The notes below the pieces were generated by a model. That model was given only the letters and a program-made list of their open reading frames with translations, did no database searches and was not told the origin of the DNA. Positions 7,878-16,973 of a DNA stretch of 64,000 nucleotides are shown one piece after another (within the stretch, counting starts at the first letter, position 1; every line of letters begins with the position of its first letter). The DNA is from Elizabethkingia bruuniana (GTDB lineage Bacteria > Bacteroidota > Bacteroidia > Flavobacteriales > Weeksellaceae), in the NCBI RefSeq assembly GCF_002024805.1, contig NZ_CP014337.1:3720001-3784000 (forward strand), read 5' to 3'. A program made the position numbers and the translations under genes.

Positions 7878-9353
7878 TTAATTTAAAGTAGATATTATTT
7901 CTTTTTTTCCTTTATCCGAAAGGTACATATATTCTTTACTAAATCCGTAAGAATCATATACAAAAGGCCTTATAATTTCATTTTTATTATTGATAAGACC
8001 GTATTTACCGTTCAGTTTGACTACAAAAGCCTTGTTATTCCTAAAGCCGGCAATTTCTTCATATATAAAAGGTAAAATCTCTTTCCCGCTGGGTTCAATA
8101 AAGCCATATTTCCCGCCTTTTTTAGCAATCAGGCCTATATTCTTCTGTGCTCGAAAAAAGAAAGGATCAGATGTTGGTAAAATCTCATCAAAATTTAAAG
8201 ATTCTGTTTTCCATGTGTCCCATTCCAGACGTTGGTAACCGTTTTTATTTTTAATCACCAGTTGGTTTTCATCCAATGCATAAATAGTAAAACCATCAGG
8301 AAAAATCTGTTGAAAATCCTTATTCAGCAGGTTATTTATTTTATTTTTCTCGGTAATAAGATATTGTAATTTATCTGTTGAAATAAAAGTGACTCTGTCA
8401 AAGCTTTCATTAACAATCTTATTCAGGGAATCATCAATAATAAATTCCTGATTTTTTACATTCAATAAGAAGTATTTGTCAAACAAAAAAGATATACTCC
8501 CTTCTTTTACTTTCTTATTCTCTTTTGTTTTTAAATTAAATAGAAAAAACTGGGTATTGTTTTTGTCCACAATGGCATAGTCTCCATAAATAGTGATATG
8601 CGAATATTCCAATGGCAGAACTTCTTTTCCTTCGGAATCTATTAGCCCTTCTTTATCTATATTTCTGTCCAGGCTTACAAAATAATCGTTACTTGCTTCA
8701 GTATTGATTAGCTCATATTTTGATTTTAAAAGAATCTTATTCTCTTTATCAACTAAAAAATATTGATTTCTGCCAACTTCCACGCAAGACTTCTCCTTTG
8801 TAAAATATGAATTTCTTTGATATACAAAATCAGAAACAAATCCTTTTTCAGGATTGTAAATAGCCCATTTATTGTTCTTTTTTACAAAAAACATGCTTTC
8901 CCCGGCATATTCAATAGAGTCGTAAAGGAAATCTAATTCATACTTGTCGCTAAGATAATTGACTAATCCAAACTTTTTATTTTTGGAGACTACCAGGTAA
9001 CCATTCTCACTATTCCAGGATAAACCAAAATCATAATTGTCCAAAGGAATTTTATAATCCCCTTTGAAATCTATCAATCCGACTTTTCTATTATTATTAT
9101 TTTCCCCGGTATAATGAAAAAAATATCCTTTTCTAAAGGGTACTAAATATCCATTTACAGGCTGCAGTGTTACAGTTCCGGTAGAATCTATAATCCCTGA
9201 AAGACTTGCTTTTTTGAAAACAGCATATCCTCCTTCAAACCGTTCAATATCGAGTTTTAATTTATCTCTTAAATCATATTGCAACTTCAGATCGCTTTGG
9301 GAAAATCCAATCAACCAAAAGAATGCTGAAATAAAAGATAAATTCTTTCTCAC
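7878..9353 (-). CDS. Exported WG-repeat protein
   Basis: 491 residues with a short signal peptide (MRKNLSFISAFFWLIGFSQ). It contains tandem WG-type beta repeats of the KFGLIN / GKYGFIEPSGKEILPF / DFKGDYKIPL pattern along the whole length, which usually form a surface beta-structure. Function is unknown. The only in-frame start is a GTG at 9353: the ATG two bases upstream is out of frame and runs straight into TGA, and the upstream frame closes soon after. It starts two bases beyond the rsmI stop, suggesting translational coupling. The open frame has no internal disruption. Confidence 0.8.
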   Translation of the reverse strand: MRKNLSFISAFFWLIGFSQSDLKLQYDLRDKLKLDIERFEGGYAVFKKASLSGIIDSTGTVTLQPVNGYLVPFRKGYFFHYTGENNNNRKVGLIDFKGDYKIPLDNYDFGLSWNSENGYLVVSKNKKFGLVNYLSDKYELDFLYDSIEYAGESMFFVKKNNKWAIYNPEKGFVSDFVYQRNSYFTKEKSCVEVGRNQYFLVDKENKILLKSKYELINTEASNDYFVSLDRNIDKEGLIDSEGKEVLPLEYSHITIYGDYAIVDKNNTQFFLFNLKTKENKKVKEGSISFLFDKYFLLNVKNQEFIIDDSLNKIVNESFDRVTFISTDKLQYLITEKNKINNLLNKDFQQIFPDGFTIYALDENQLVIKNKNGYQRLEWDTWKTESLNFDEILPTSDPFFFRAQKNIGLIAKKGGKYGFIEPSGKEILPFIYEEIAGFRNNKAFVVKLNGKYGLINNKNEIIRPFVYDSYGFSKEYMYLSDKGKKEIISTLN

Positions 9354-9355
9354 AT

Positions 9356-10030
9356 TTACACTGAATTATTTACAATCAGAACAATTTCTCCTTTTAGCGT
9401 TTTACTCTTAGAAAACTCTATTAATTCATCAATCGTTCCGCGTTTAGTTTCCTCAAATTTTTTAGAAATTTCACGGCTTAGACTTACCTGCGTCTGTTCT
9501 CCGAAGAATTCCTTTATCTGCTCCAGTGTGGTATTAATCTTATGGGGGCTTTCATAAAGAACAATTGTTTTCTTCTCTTCAGCCAGTTGCTTTAGTTTCG
9601 TCTGACGCCCTTTTTTCTGTGGCAAAAACCCAGCGAAATAGAAATCGTGATTAGGAAGTCCTGAAACCACTAAAGCAGGAACAAAAGCTGTCGCTCCGGG
9701 AAGACAGATCATTTCAATATCATTATCCCGACCTGCTTTTGCCAGAAGATAACCAGGATCCGATATTCCTGGAGTCCCGGCATCAGTAATAATGGCTATA
9801 TCCTGTCCATTTTTAAGATCCTGAACAACTTTCTCCGTAGCCTGATGTTCGTTATGCAAATGATATGATTTCAGCGGCTTCGATATCTCATAATGTTTAA
9901 GAAGAATCCCTGAAGTACGGGTATCTTCGCAAAGTATATAATCGACTTCTTTTAGAACTTTTATTGCTCTGAAAGTCATATCTTCCAGATTACCTACTGG
10001 TGTTGGTACAAAGTATAATATGCCACTCAT
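9356..10030 (-). CDS. rsmI: 16S rRNA (cytidine-1402-2'-O)-methyltransferase RsmI
   Basis: SAM-dependent methyltransferase that modifies the ribose of C1402 in the decoding centre of 16S rRNA. 224 residues, tetrapyrrole-methylase fold. N-terminal FVPTPVGNLEDMTFRA, CEDTRTSGILLKHY, ITDAGTPGISDPG and the YESPHKI motif are all where the family has them. The length is slightly short because the C-terminal extension found in some homologues is absent, as is common. Its ATG overlaps the stop of the upstream acidic protein by one base (TAATG). Confidence 0.95.
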   Translation of the reverse strand: MSGILYFVPTPVGNLEDMTFRAIKVLKEVDYILCEDTRTSGILLKHYEISKPLKSYHLHNEHQATEKVVQDLKNGQDIAIITDAGTPGISDPGYLLAKAGRDNDIEMICLPGATAFVPALVVSGLPNHDFYFAGFLPQKKGRQTKLKQLAEEKKTIVLYESPHKINTTLEQIKEFFGEQTQVSLSREISKKFEETKRGTIDELIEFSKSKTLKGEIVLIVNNSV

Positions 10031-11190
10031 TATCTAAAACGGCTTTCTACTAGTGACCATAATCTTTGTGCATACTCGTCTACCGGCTTCCAATCTCTGT
10101 CATAATACAGATCGCTAAGATATTCTTTTGCATCATCTAAATTCCGGGCTTCATTTAATCTTTCTAATACGTATTTCATTTCTACTTCGTCGTTGTTGAA
10201 TAATTTTTTCAGGAATGCCATTCTGTCGTTCAAGTCTAGTCTGAATTGTCCAGTTTGTACCGAAGTATTAGCATTTGTTGGTGTAAATGCAGGACTTTCT
10301 TCTGTATTTACATATTCATTTACCTTTTCAGGTACCTCATTATTTTCTGTAATATTTGTTATTTCTTCTCTGGAAATTGGTTTCAATCCCTTAATGGAAG
10401 CCAGCTTCACTTTATGAGCAGCTTCTTCATCCAAGTGTGTGGAACCTTCCTCTTCCCTTACAAATAATTCTTTAATCTGATATTCCGGTTCTTTTGCAAC
10501 TTCTTTTTCCTCGTCAGCATGCTCTTCTTCAGTTGAAACAGTCTCCTCTACGGCCTCTGTTTCATTCACCTCTTCTTCTGCTGCTGCTGGTGATGATGCT
10601 GCTGATATTGTTTCTTCGGTAATTACAGGTTCTGCTTCAGTCTCAGTTATTGATGCTTCTTCCTTAGGTTCTTCAGAGATTTCTTCAGTTTCAGCAACTG
10701 GTTCAGTTTGTTCCTCTTCTGCAACTATCTCTTCAGGTGCTTCATAGTGATCTTCTTCCAAAGTATTTACATATTCTTCTTCCTCAGAATAATCATTTTC
10801 TATAATATTTTCTGTTTTCGGAATAACAGCATTTGCCTTTTCTGTTGGTATTTCTTCGTCAGTAATCTCAGCAATTTCTGTGGAAGCTTCATCTTTAGCA
10901 AGATCTTCTTCAAATTCAGCTTCTACCTCTCTTTCTTTTTCAAGAGCCTCTTCAGATTTATCATGAGTAGGATTAGCCTCAATCATAGCATCCAATTCAT
11001 TTTTTCTCTGATGGATATCAATACTTTCTACTTCCAGCATTTTCAGAAAAGCTACTTTTTCATATAGCTCCTGAACTTTCTGATAATTAGTAATTAATCC
11101 TGCCGTTGATTCAACAGAAGCGATATCAGAGGCAATTTTTTTTACGTCTTCAAGGATCCTGTCCTGAATGTCATGAGAGTTTTGCATCAT
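10030..11190 (-). CDS. Highly acidic, low-complexity protein of unknown function
   Basis: 386 residues. An ordered N-terminus (about 1-75) has coiled-coil-like heptads. A long Glu/Ala/Thr-rich low-complexity stretch follows (about 80-290, many repeats of EE, TEE and AEEE). The C-terminal domain (about 310-386) is ordered and contains RLDLNDRMAFLKKLFNND and ends WSLVESRFR. The conserved-looking C-terminus suggests a folded domain tethered by a flexible acidic linker. No signal peptide or membrane helix is visible, so it is probably cytosolic. It overlaps rsmI by one base. The open frames opposite the repeat region are composition shadows. Confidence 0.65.
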   Translation of the reverse strand: MMQNSHDIQDRILEDVKKIASDIASVESTAGLITNYQKVQELYEKVAFLKMLEVESIDIHQRKNELDAMIEANPTHDKSEEALEKEREVEAEFEEDLAKDEASTEIAEITDEEIPTEKANAVIPKTENIIENDYSEEEEYVNTLEEDHYEAPEEIVAEEEQTEPVAETEEISEEPKEEASITETEAEPVITEETISAASSPAAAEEEVNETEAVEETVSTEEEHADEEKEVAKEPEYQIKELFVREEEGSTHLDEEAAHKVKLASIKGLKPISREEITNITENNEVPEKVNEYVNTEESPAFTPTNANTSVQTGQFRLDLNDRMAFLKKLFNNDEVEMKYVLERLNEARNLDDAKEYLSDLYYDRDWKPVDEYAQRLWSLVESRFR

Positions 11191-11236
11191 TATTTTATGT
11201 AATTTTGATGTGGAATAATATGTGCTAAGTTAACAA

Positions 11237-11830
11237 ATGTTTTTAGAAAATACAATTAACCACGCCAAGCAAAGCGGGTGGATGGAAGTGATATGTGGCT
11301 CAATGTTTTCCGGTAAAACGGAAGAGCTAATTAGGCGTCTGCGCAGAGCAGAAATGGCAGGTCAGCAAGTAGAAATTTTTAAACCAAAAATTGATGTTCG
11401 TTACTCCGATGAAGATATCGTTTCGCATAACGATAATAAGATCCGGAGTACAGCTGTTGATACTCCTAATGAAATTCTGTTACTGGGATCCAATTGTGAT
11501 GTTGTGGGTATTGATGAAGCGCAATTTTTTGATGAAAGCATTGTAGAAGTTGCCAATCAGTTAGCCAATAGCGGAACAAGGGTCGTTATTGCCGGGCTGG
11601 ATATGGACTTTATGGGTCGTCCTTTTGGTCCTATGCCTAATCTTATGGCAACAGCCGAATATGTTACAAAAGTTCACGCTATTTGTAAAAGAACAGGAAA
11701 TTTAGCCAATTATTCATTAAGAACATCTGCCAGCAAAGATTTGGTTCAGCTAGGAGAAACAGACAGCTATGAAGCTGTTAGCCGCCGTATCTTTTGGGAA
11801 GAGATGCAAAAGCAAGAGAAAAATAAATGA
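11237..11830 (+). CDS. tdk: Thymidine kinase
   Basis: Phosphorylates thymidine with ATP in the salvage pathway. 197 residues. The P-loop GSMFSGKTEEL is at residues 22-32, the Walker B-like VGIDEAQFF motif near residue 90, and the lasso-region SYEAVSRR near the C-terminus. In the usual TK1-type enzyme two CxxC pairs hold a structural zinc; here the first reads AICKRTG and the second VSRRIF, so three of the four cysteines appear absent. The gene starts 46 nt from the divergent acidic-protein gene and overlaps murF by 4 nt (ATGA). Confidence 0.92.
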   Translation: MFLENTINHAKQSGWMEVICGSMFSGKTEELIRRLRRAEMAGQQVEIFKPKIDVRYSDEDIVSHNDNKIRSTAVDTPNEILLLGSNCDVVGIDEAQFFDESIVEVANQLANSGTRVVIAGLDMDFMGRPFGPMPNLMATAEYVTKVHAICKRTGNLANYSLRTSASKDLVQLGETDSYEAVSRRIFWEEMQKQEKNK

Positions 11831-14277
11831 AATATACTGCACAGGAGTTAGCTTCAATGACCAACTCCCGGATTACCGGAAATAAAAATGAAGTTGTTGA
11901 ACAATTGATTTTCGACAGCAGGCTTATTTTTTCTTCAAAAAATAATGCCTTCATTGCTCTGAAGACTCAGAAAAATAATGGTTCCAAATATATTAAAGAA
12001 GCTATAGAGAAAGGAATAAAAGTAATTATAGCCGATGAAATATATGAATCTTCCGGACAGGATATAACCTGGATCATAACTTCTGATACGCAGAATTTTC
12101 TTAGACAGTTAGCTCATCATCATTTACAAAATCTAAATATTAAAACCATTGGTATTACCGGAAGTAATGGTAAGACTATTGTAAAAGAATGGCTATATCA
12201 ATGTTTATGGGATGAAATGAGAGTTGTAAAAAGTCCAAAAAGTTATAACTCCCAGATAGGACTTCCTCTATCTATACTGCAGGCTAATAATGATGATGAA
12301 CTGGGAATTTTTGAAGTTGGAATTTCCAAGCCTCACGAAATGGAAAAACAATCTGAAGTGTTTTCACCTCAGATTGGAGTATTCACACATCTTGGTTCGG
12401 CACATTCAGAATATTTTGAAAATGAAGAACAGCTTCTGAATGAAAAGCTAAAGCTTTTTGAAAAATCAGAAGTTATTATTTATAACGGGGATCATCCTTT
12501 GGTAAAATCCAAAATACAGAGTTTATATAGCAATAAAACCTTGATTTCTTACGGGTTAGATACATCAAATGATATTTTAATTGAAAGCCCTATAGATCAA
12601 GAAGAGGCCTTTAATATCAAGGTTTTGGATGGTCATATTCAGATTCCTTTTACCAATCGGGATCAGGCTACTCTGCACAATGCATTAGCCGTTATTGCAG
12701 TTCTTAACTTTCTAAAAATCACACATTCAAAAATTGTAGAAAAAATCAACAATTTGCAGGCTGTGGAGATGCGTATGGAAAGCATTAAAGGAGAAAGAGA
12801 CAATCTTATTATTAATGACTCTTATAATCTGGATCTTGACTCTTTGAAAATAGCATTGAGTACATTAAACCAGTATGGAAATAAATCACAAAAGATATTG
12901 GTACTTACAGATATACATGATGTAAAAGATCATTCTGAACATTTGTATCATACCGTTGCAAATTTAGTTAACGAACATTCGTTAGGTAAAATATACCTGA
13001 TAGGAACTGAAATAACAAAGTTTGCTCATCTATTTAATTCTAAAACTTATTCTTTCGATAACATTCAGGAATTAATTGAAGATCAGGAATTTAATAGTAT
13101 TGAAAATTCATTAATTTTATTGAAAGGAGCCCGTAAATTTGAGCTTGAGAATCTAAAAAAAGAATTAGAGCTTCAGTCTCATGATACTGTTCTGGAAGTA
13201 AATCTAAATGCCATTCTGCATAACATTAATGTTCACAGGAGCTTTTTAAAGCCGGAAACCAAAATGATGGCTATGGTAAAAGCTTACTCTTATGGATTAG
13301 GCGGTTATGAAATTGCAGAGTTTTTACAACATCATAATATCAATTATCTGGGTGTCGCTTACGCCGATGAAGGTGTAGACCTGAGAAAGAATAAAGTAAC
13401 CTTACCTATCATGGTAATGAATCCGGAGCTCAATAGTTATGATACCATTATCGATTATCAGCTGGAACCGGAAATCTATAGTTTTAAAGTTTTAGATCTC
13501 TTCCTTAAAGCTTTAAGGAAAAAAGGAATCCATGAAAGGTATCCTATCCACATAAAATTGGAAACAGGTATGCATCGTTTAGGATTCCGCAGAGAAGACC
13601 TGGATGAACTCCTTCTCAAAATTAAGGAAAACAACCTCAGAATAGCCAGTATTTTCACTCATCTTTCTTCGGCTGACGATCCGGAAGAAAGAGAATATAC
13701 TTTAGCCCAGATTGATCTGTATACAAATAATTCAGACTATATATTAGCCAGAACAGAAGATAAACCATTAAGACATTGTCTAAATTCACCGGGAATTACC
13801 AATTATACGGAATATCAGTTCGACATGGTAAGAATTGGCATAGGAATGATTGGCTATACAACAAACCCAGCTATACAACCTCTATTACAAAGTGCTGTAT
13901 GTTTTAAAACAGTTATCACTCAGATTTCTCCATTACACCCCGGAGAATCACTGGGTTATAACAGAAGATTTAAAGCTACGAATGATACTAATATTGCGAC
14001 AATAGCTGTTGGGTATGCCGATGGTATACCACGATTACTAAGTAACGGAAAAGGCTTTGTCGGTATTAAAGGAAAGCTTTATCCTATTCAGGGAAATGTA
14101 TGTATGGATATGCTGATGGTAGACATTGGCAATGATCCAATAGAAGAAGGTGATGATGTAATTATCTTCAATGGAAATCCAAGTCTGGAAAAATTTGCTG
14201 AATATTGTCAGACGATTCCCTACGAAGTGCTAACTTCAGTTTCGAGACGTGTAAAAAGAATATATATAAAAGACTGA
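11827..14277 (+). CDS. murF-alr: Bifunctional UDP-MurNAc-tripeptide:D-Ala-D-Ala ligase / alanine racemase
   Basis: 816-residue fusion of two consecutive peptidoglycan steps. The N-terminal half (about 1-440) is a MurF ligase with the ATP loop GITGSNGKTIVKEW near residue 115 and the LHNALAV segment in the central domain. The C-terminal half (about 455-816) is alanine racemase with the PLP lysine in MMAMVKAYSYG, the LETGMHRLGF motif and the second catalytic tyrosine in LGYNRRF. One polypeptide makes D-alanine and attaches the D-Ala-D-Ala dipeptide. This fusion is known in Bacteroidota. It overlaps tdk by four bases. Confidence 0.96.
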   Translation: MKYTAQELASMTNSRITGNKNEVVEQLIFDSRLIFSSKNNAFIALKTQKNNGSKYIKEAIEKGIKVIIADEIYESSGQDITWIITSDTQNFLRQLAHHHLQNLNIKTIGITGSNGKTIVKEWLYQCLWDEMRVVKSPKSYNSQIGLPLSILQANNDDELGIFEVGISKPHEMEKQSEVFSPQIGVFTHLGSAHSEYFENEEQLLNEKLKLFEKSEVIIYNGDHPLVKSKIQSLYSNKTLISYGLDTSNDILIESPIDQEEAFNIKVLDGHIQIPFTNRDQATLHNALAVIAVLNFLKITHSKIVEKINNLQAVEMRMESIKGERDNLIINDSYNLDLDSLKIALSTLNQYGNKSQKILVLTDIHDVKDHSEHLYHTVANLVNEHSLGKIYLIGTEITKFAHLFNSKTYSFDNIQELIEDQEFNSIENSLILLKGARKFELENLKKELELQSHDTVLEVNLNAILHNINVHRSFLKPETKMMAMVKAYSYGLGGYEIAEFLQHHNINYLGVAYADEGVDLRKNKVTLPIMVMNPELNSYDTIIDYQLEPEIYSFKVLDLFLKALRKKGIHERYPIHIKLETGMHRLGFRREDLDELLLKIKENNLRIASIFTHLSSADDPEEREYTLAQIDLYTNNSDYILARTEDKPLRHCLNSPGITNYTEYQFDMVRIGIGMIGYTTNPAIQPLLQSAVCFKTVITQISPLHPGESLGYNRRFKATNDTNIATIAVGYADGIPRLLSNGKGFVGIKGKLYPIQGNVCMDMLMVDIGNDPIEEGDDVIIFNGNPSLEKFAEYCQTIPYEVLTSVSRRVKRIYIKD

Positions 14278-14333
14278 TGAAATAAAGTAATACTTTTCTG
14301 AATTTCATCGATAAAATTAAATACAATATAGGG

Positions 14334-16484
14334 ATGAAAAAACTATTTCTTTTTCTTGGGGTTATTATAAGCATCTTTAGCTATTCTCAGGTTAAAGAAA
14401 ACTTAGTCATCCCACAACATCCAAAGATAGGTTTATCGCTAAGTGGCGGTGGTGCAAAAGGTTTTGCTCATATAGGAGTGCTGAAAGTATTGGACTCCAT
14501 GGGAGTTAAAGTAGATTATATTGGCGGAACCAGTATGGGGGCGATTATCGGAGGATTATATGCAACCGGGTATACAGGAAAAGATATTGAAAACATTATA
14601 CTGAATACTGACTTTTATAATGTCCTGAGCAGTTCCAGCCCACGCCAGCAAACCTCATTTTTCAGTAAAAATGTAGATAAGTATCTTTTGAAAATCCCAA
14701 TACAAAAGGGAAAAATCGTATTACCTTCAAGTATTTCTTCAGGTCAGAAAAACCTGGCCATGTTCAAAGAATTATTTCAGAACTATTCTTCCGTTCAGGA
14801 CTTCAGCAAACTCCCTATCCCCTTCTTTTGTATAGCAACCAATATTGAAACCGGAGGTGTAAAGCAACTTGAAACCGGAGATTTATCTCAAGCCATTATG
14901 GCTAGTTCTGCTTTCCCCGGACTTTTGGATCCTGTGAAAATCGGAGACAGTCTTTATGTTGACGGTGGTATTACAATTAATTATCCTTCCGGCCCTCTAA
15001 AAAAGAAAGGAATGGACATTGTAATTGGGGTAAATCTTGACCAGGGATTTGAAAAAAGAGACCAGCTAAATAATATTGTATCTATCCTCAATCAGATTAT
15101 CACGTTTGGCATTTCTAAAGAAACCAGAAAGCAACTACCTTATACCGATATTAATATTCAGCCTGTTCTTACCGGAGTTAATGTGACCAGCTTTGAAGAA
15201 AAAGATAAAACCATTAAAGCTGGTTATGAAGAAACATTACGTTATTCAGGCATTCTTAGGCAATTACCTAAAAAGGATGCTCCGGTTGTAACAAACAAAA
15301 AGATAATACTGTCAGAAGTATACAAAATAGACGGTTTCGAGATAGAAAACGACAATATATATAACAAAGACTATATTAAGGGTAAAATGGGGCTTAAAAT
15401 CCCTTCCCGCTATACCTATAGCAACATCAATAGTAAGATTGATCAGTTGTATGCCACAAACAATTATAGCTTCATCAATTATGACATAGTAAATGACAAC
15501 GGAAGAAATATTCTGAAGTTAAATGTTGCAGAAGATCAGAACCGGATCTTTATGAAATTTGGACTTCATTACGACGAAGTTTTCAAAACCGGTCTTTTGG
15601 CAAACCTTACTGCAAAAAGAGCATTATTCAAAAACTCAAATGCAAGTTTAGATGTTGTATTTGGAGACAAGCCTCGTTATTATTTCAATTATCTAATGGA
15701 TAACGGGTATATTCCAGGCTTTGGTATTTTTTCTTCAGGAATGAAACTTGATTTAAAAGACCAGGATGCAAATGTATATCAAAACTGGAATTGGTTCCGG
15801 AATGAAATTTATATTCAGTCTGTATGGAAAGACAGATATGCTATCGGAGGAGGAATGAGTTATGATATATTCAATCAGAAAATAGGAACCAATAAGAATA
15901 CATTCCATTACTACAATCCTTATATCTTTATTAAAAGTGATACGCAGGATAATACAGAGTTTCCAACAAGAGGTATTTATATAGATATACAGGCAAAAGC
16001 TTTAGATCTATTCAAAGACAAACAACTTGAAGATAAAGGTGCGCAGGTCTCCGGAAATGTAAAACTGAATATTAAATTTTCAGAAAGACTTACTTATAGA
16101 GTTTCCGGATTTATGGGTGTAACATTCGGAGAAGTTCCGGAATTTTACAAGTACAGACTGGGTGGAATATTTGAACAAAATTTAGGTTCATTTGTTTCAT
16201 TCGACGGATATCAGTTTGGGCAAAAAACAGATAACAATGTACTTCGGATAACGAATAGTTTTCAGTACAGAATACTGAAAAATTATTATCTTATTGCCAG
16301 CTATAATACAGCGAGTCTTTTTCCGAATATTAAGAATACAGAATTCTTAAGTTTCAGAAATAATTCTGTAGGACTTACTGCAGGGTACAGTTCTCCATTC
16401 GGACAAATTAAGCTTAACTATAGCCAACCACTTAATCAGGGAGGCAAGGGAATTTTCAACGTAGTTTTAGGACACTGGTTTTAG
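14334..16484 (+). CDS. Patatin-like phospholipase fused to an outer-membrane beta-barrel (PlpD-like)
   Basis: 716 residues with a signal peptide (FLFLGVIISIFSYSQ). The patatin domain (about 30-230) shows the oxyanion hole SGGGAKGFAH, the nucleophile serine in GGTSMGAI and the catalytic aspartate in VDGGITINYP. It is followed by a POTRA-like linker (about 320-390) and a C-terminal BamA/Omp85-type 16-stranded barrel region ending in an aromatic residue (VVLGHWF). The layout matches PlpD-type V autotransporters, so the lipase is probably outer-membrane anchored or displayed. The substrate is presumably phospholipid. Confidence 0.9.
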   Translation: MKKLFLFLGVIISIFSYSQVKENLVIPQHPKIGLSLSGGGAKGFAHIGVLKVLDSMGVKVDYIGGTSMGAIIGGLYATGYTGKDIENIILNTDFYNVLSSSSPRQQTSFFSKNVDKYLLKIPIQKGKIVLPSSISSGQKNLAMFKELFQNYSSVQDFSKLPIPFFCIATNIETGGVKQLETGDLSQAIMASSAFPGLLDPVKIGDSLYVDGGITINYPSGPLKKKGMDIVIGVNLDQGFEKRDQLNNIVSILNQIITFGISKETRKQLPYTDINIQPVLTGVNVTSFEEKDKTIKAGYEETLRYSGILRQLPKKDAPVVTNKKIILSEVYKIDGFEIENDNIYNKDYIKGKMGLKIPSRYTYSNINSKIDQLYATNNYSFINYDIVNDNGRNILKLNVAEDQNRIFMKFGLHYDEVFKTGLLANLTAKRALFKNSNASLDVVFGDKPRYYFNYLMDNGYIPGFGIFSSGMKLDLKDQDANVYQNWNWFRNEIYIQSVWKDRYAIGGGMSYDIFNQKIGTNKNTFHYYNPYIFIKSDTQDNTEFPTRGIYIDIQAKALDLFKDKQLEDKGAQVSGNVKLNIKFSERLTYRVSGFMGVTFGEVPEFYKYRLGGIFEQNLGSFVSFDGYQFGQKTDNNVLRITNSFQYRILKNYYLIASYNTASLFPNIKNTEFLSFRNNSVGLTAGYSSPFGQIKLNYSQPLNQGGKGIFNVVLGHWF

Positions 16485-16539
16485 AATATTAAATAATTAC
16501 AACCCCTACCCTACCCCTTTCAACTGTCAACAAAAATTT

Positions 16540-16947
16540 ATGATAAATTATTTTTATGAAAATGTAGCTCCCGTTTCGGATGAAGAAAAGAGAGCAAAAT
16601 GGTTAGAACAACTGATCCTGGAAGAAGGTAAAAAACCTGGAGATATTAATTATATTTTATGTGATGATGAATATCTTCTGGAGATAAACCGCCAGTATTT
16701 AGATCATGATTATTATACTGATATTATTACTTTCGATTATTGTAAAGGCAAAATAATATCCGGTGATATTTTCTTATCTTTGCAGCGCGTTTTAGATAAT
16801 GCATCCATGCTCGAAACAAAGCAGGAAGAAGAATTAAATCGTGTTTTAGCTCATGGTATTTTACACCTTTGCGGTTATAAAGACAAAACAGAGGAAGAGC
16901 AAAAAATAATGCGATCTAAGGAGGATTATTACATAGAAAAATACTAA
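16540..16947 (+). CDS. ybeY: rRNA maturation RNase YbeY
   Basis: Single-strand endoribonuclease of 16S rRNA maturation and ribosome quality control, 135 residues. The zinc motif usually written HGxLHLxGYxH reads LAHGILHLCGYKDKT near residue 105: the first two histidines are present and the third position is Asp instead of His, a form I associate with Bacteroidota homologues. The gene ends two bases before the first parS site and 26 nt before mnmG. Confidence 0.92.
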   Translation: MINYFYENVAPVSDEEKRAKWLEQLILEEGKKPGDINYILCDDEYLLEINRQYLDHDYYTDIITFDYCKGKIISGDIFLSLQRVLDNASMLETKQEEELNRVLAHGILHLCGYKDKTEEEQKIMRSKEDYYIEKY

Positions 16948-16948
16948 A

Positions 16949-16964
16949 TGTTTCACGTGAAACA
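16949..16964. promoter_or_regulatory. parS: parS centromere site 1 (ParB-binding)
   Basis: TGTTTCACGTGAAACA is a perfect 16-bp palindrome identical to the widely conserved chromosomal parS consensus. It lies between the ybeY stop and the mnmG start. parS sites bind ParB and cluster around the replication origin. Confidence 0.92.
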
Positions 16965-16973
16965 ATTTCAAAA

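Noticed and set aside
10708-11067. Phe/Ile/Cys-rich open frame opposite the acidic protein
   Set aside because: Complement of GAA/GAG repeats gives TTC/CTC; it is not a membrane protein.
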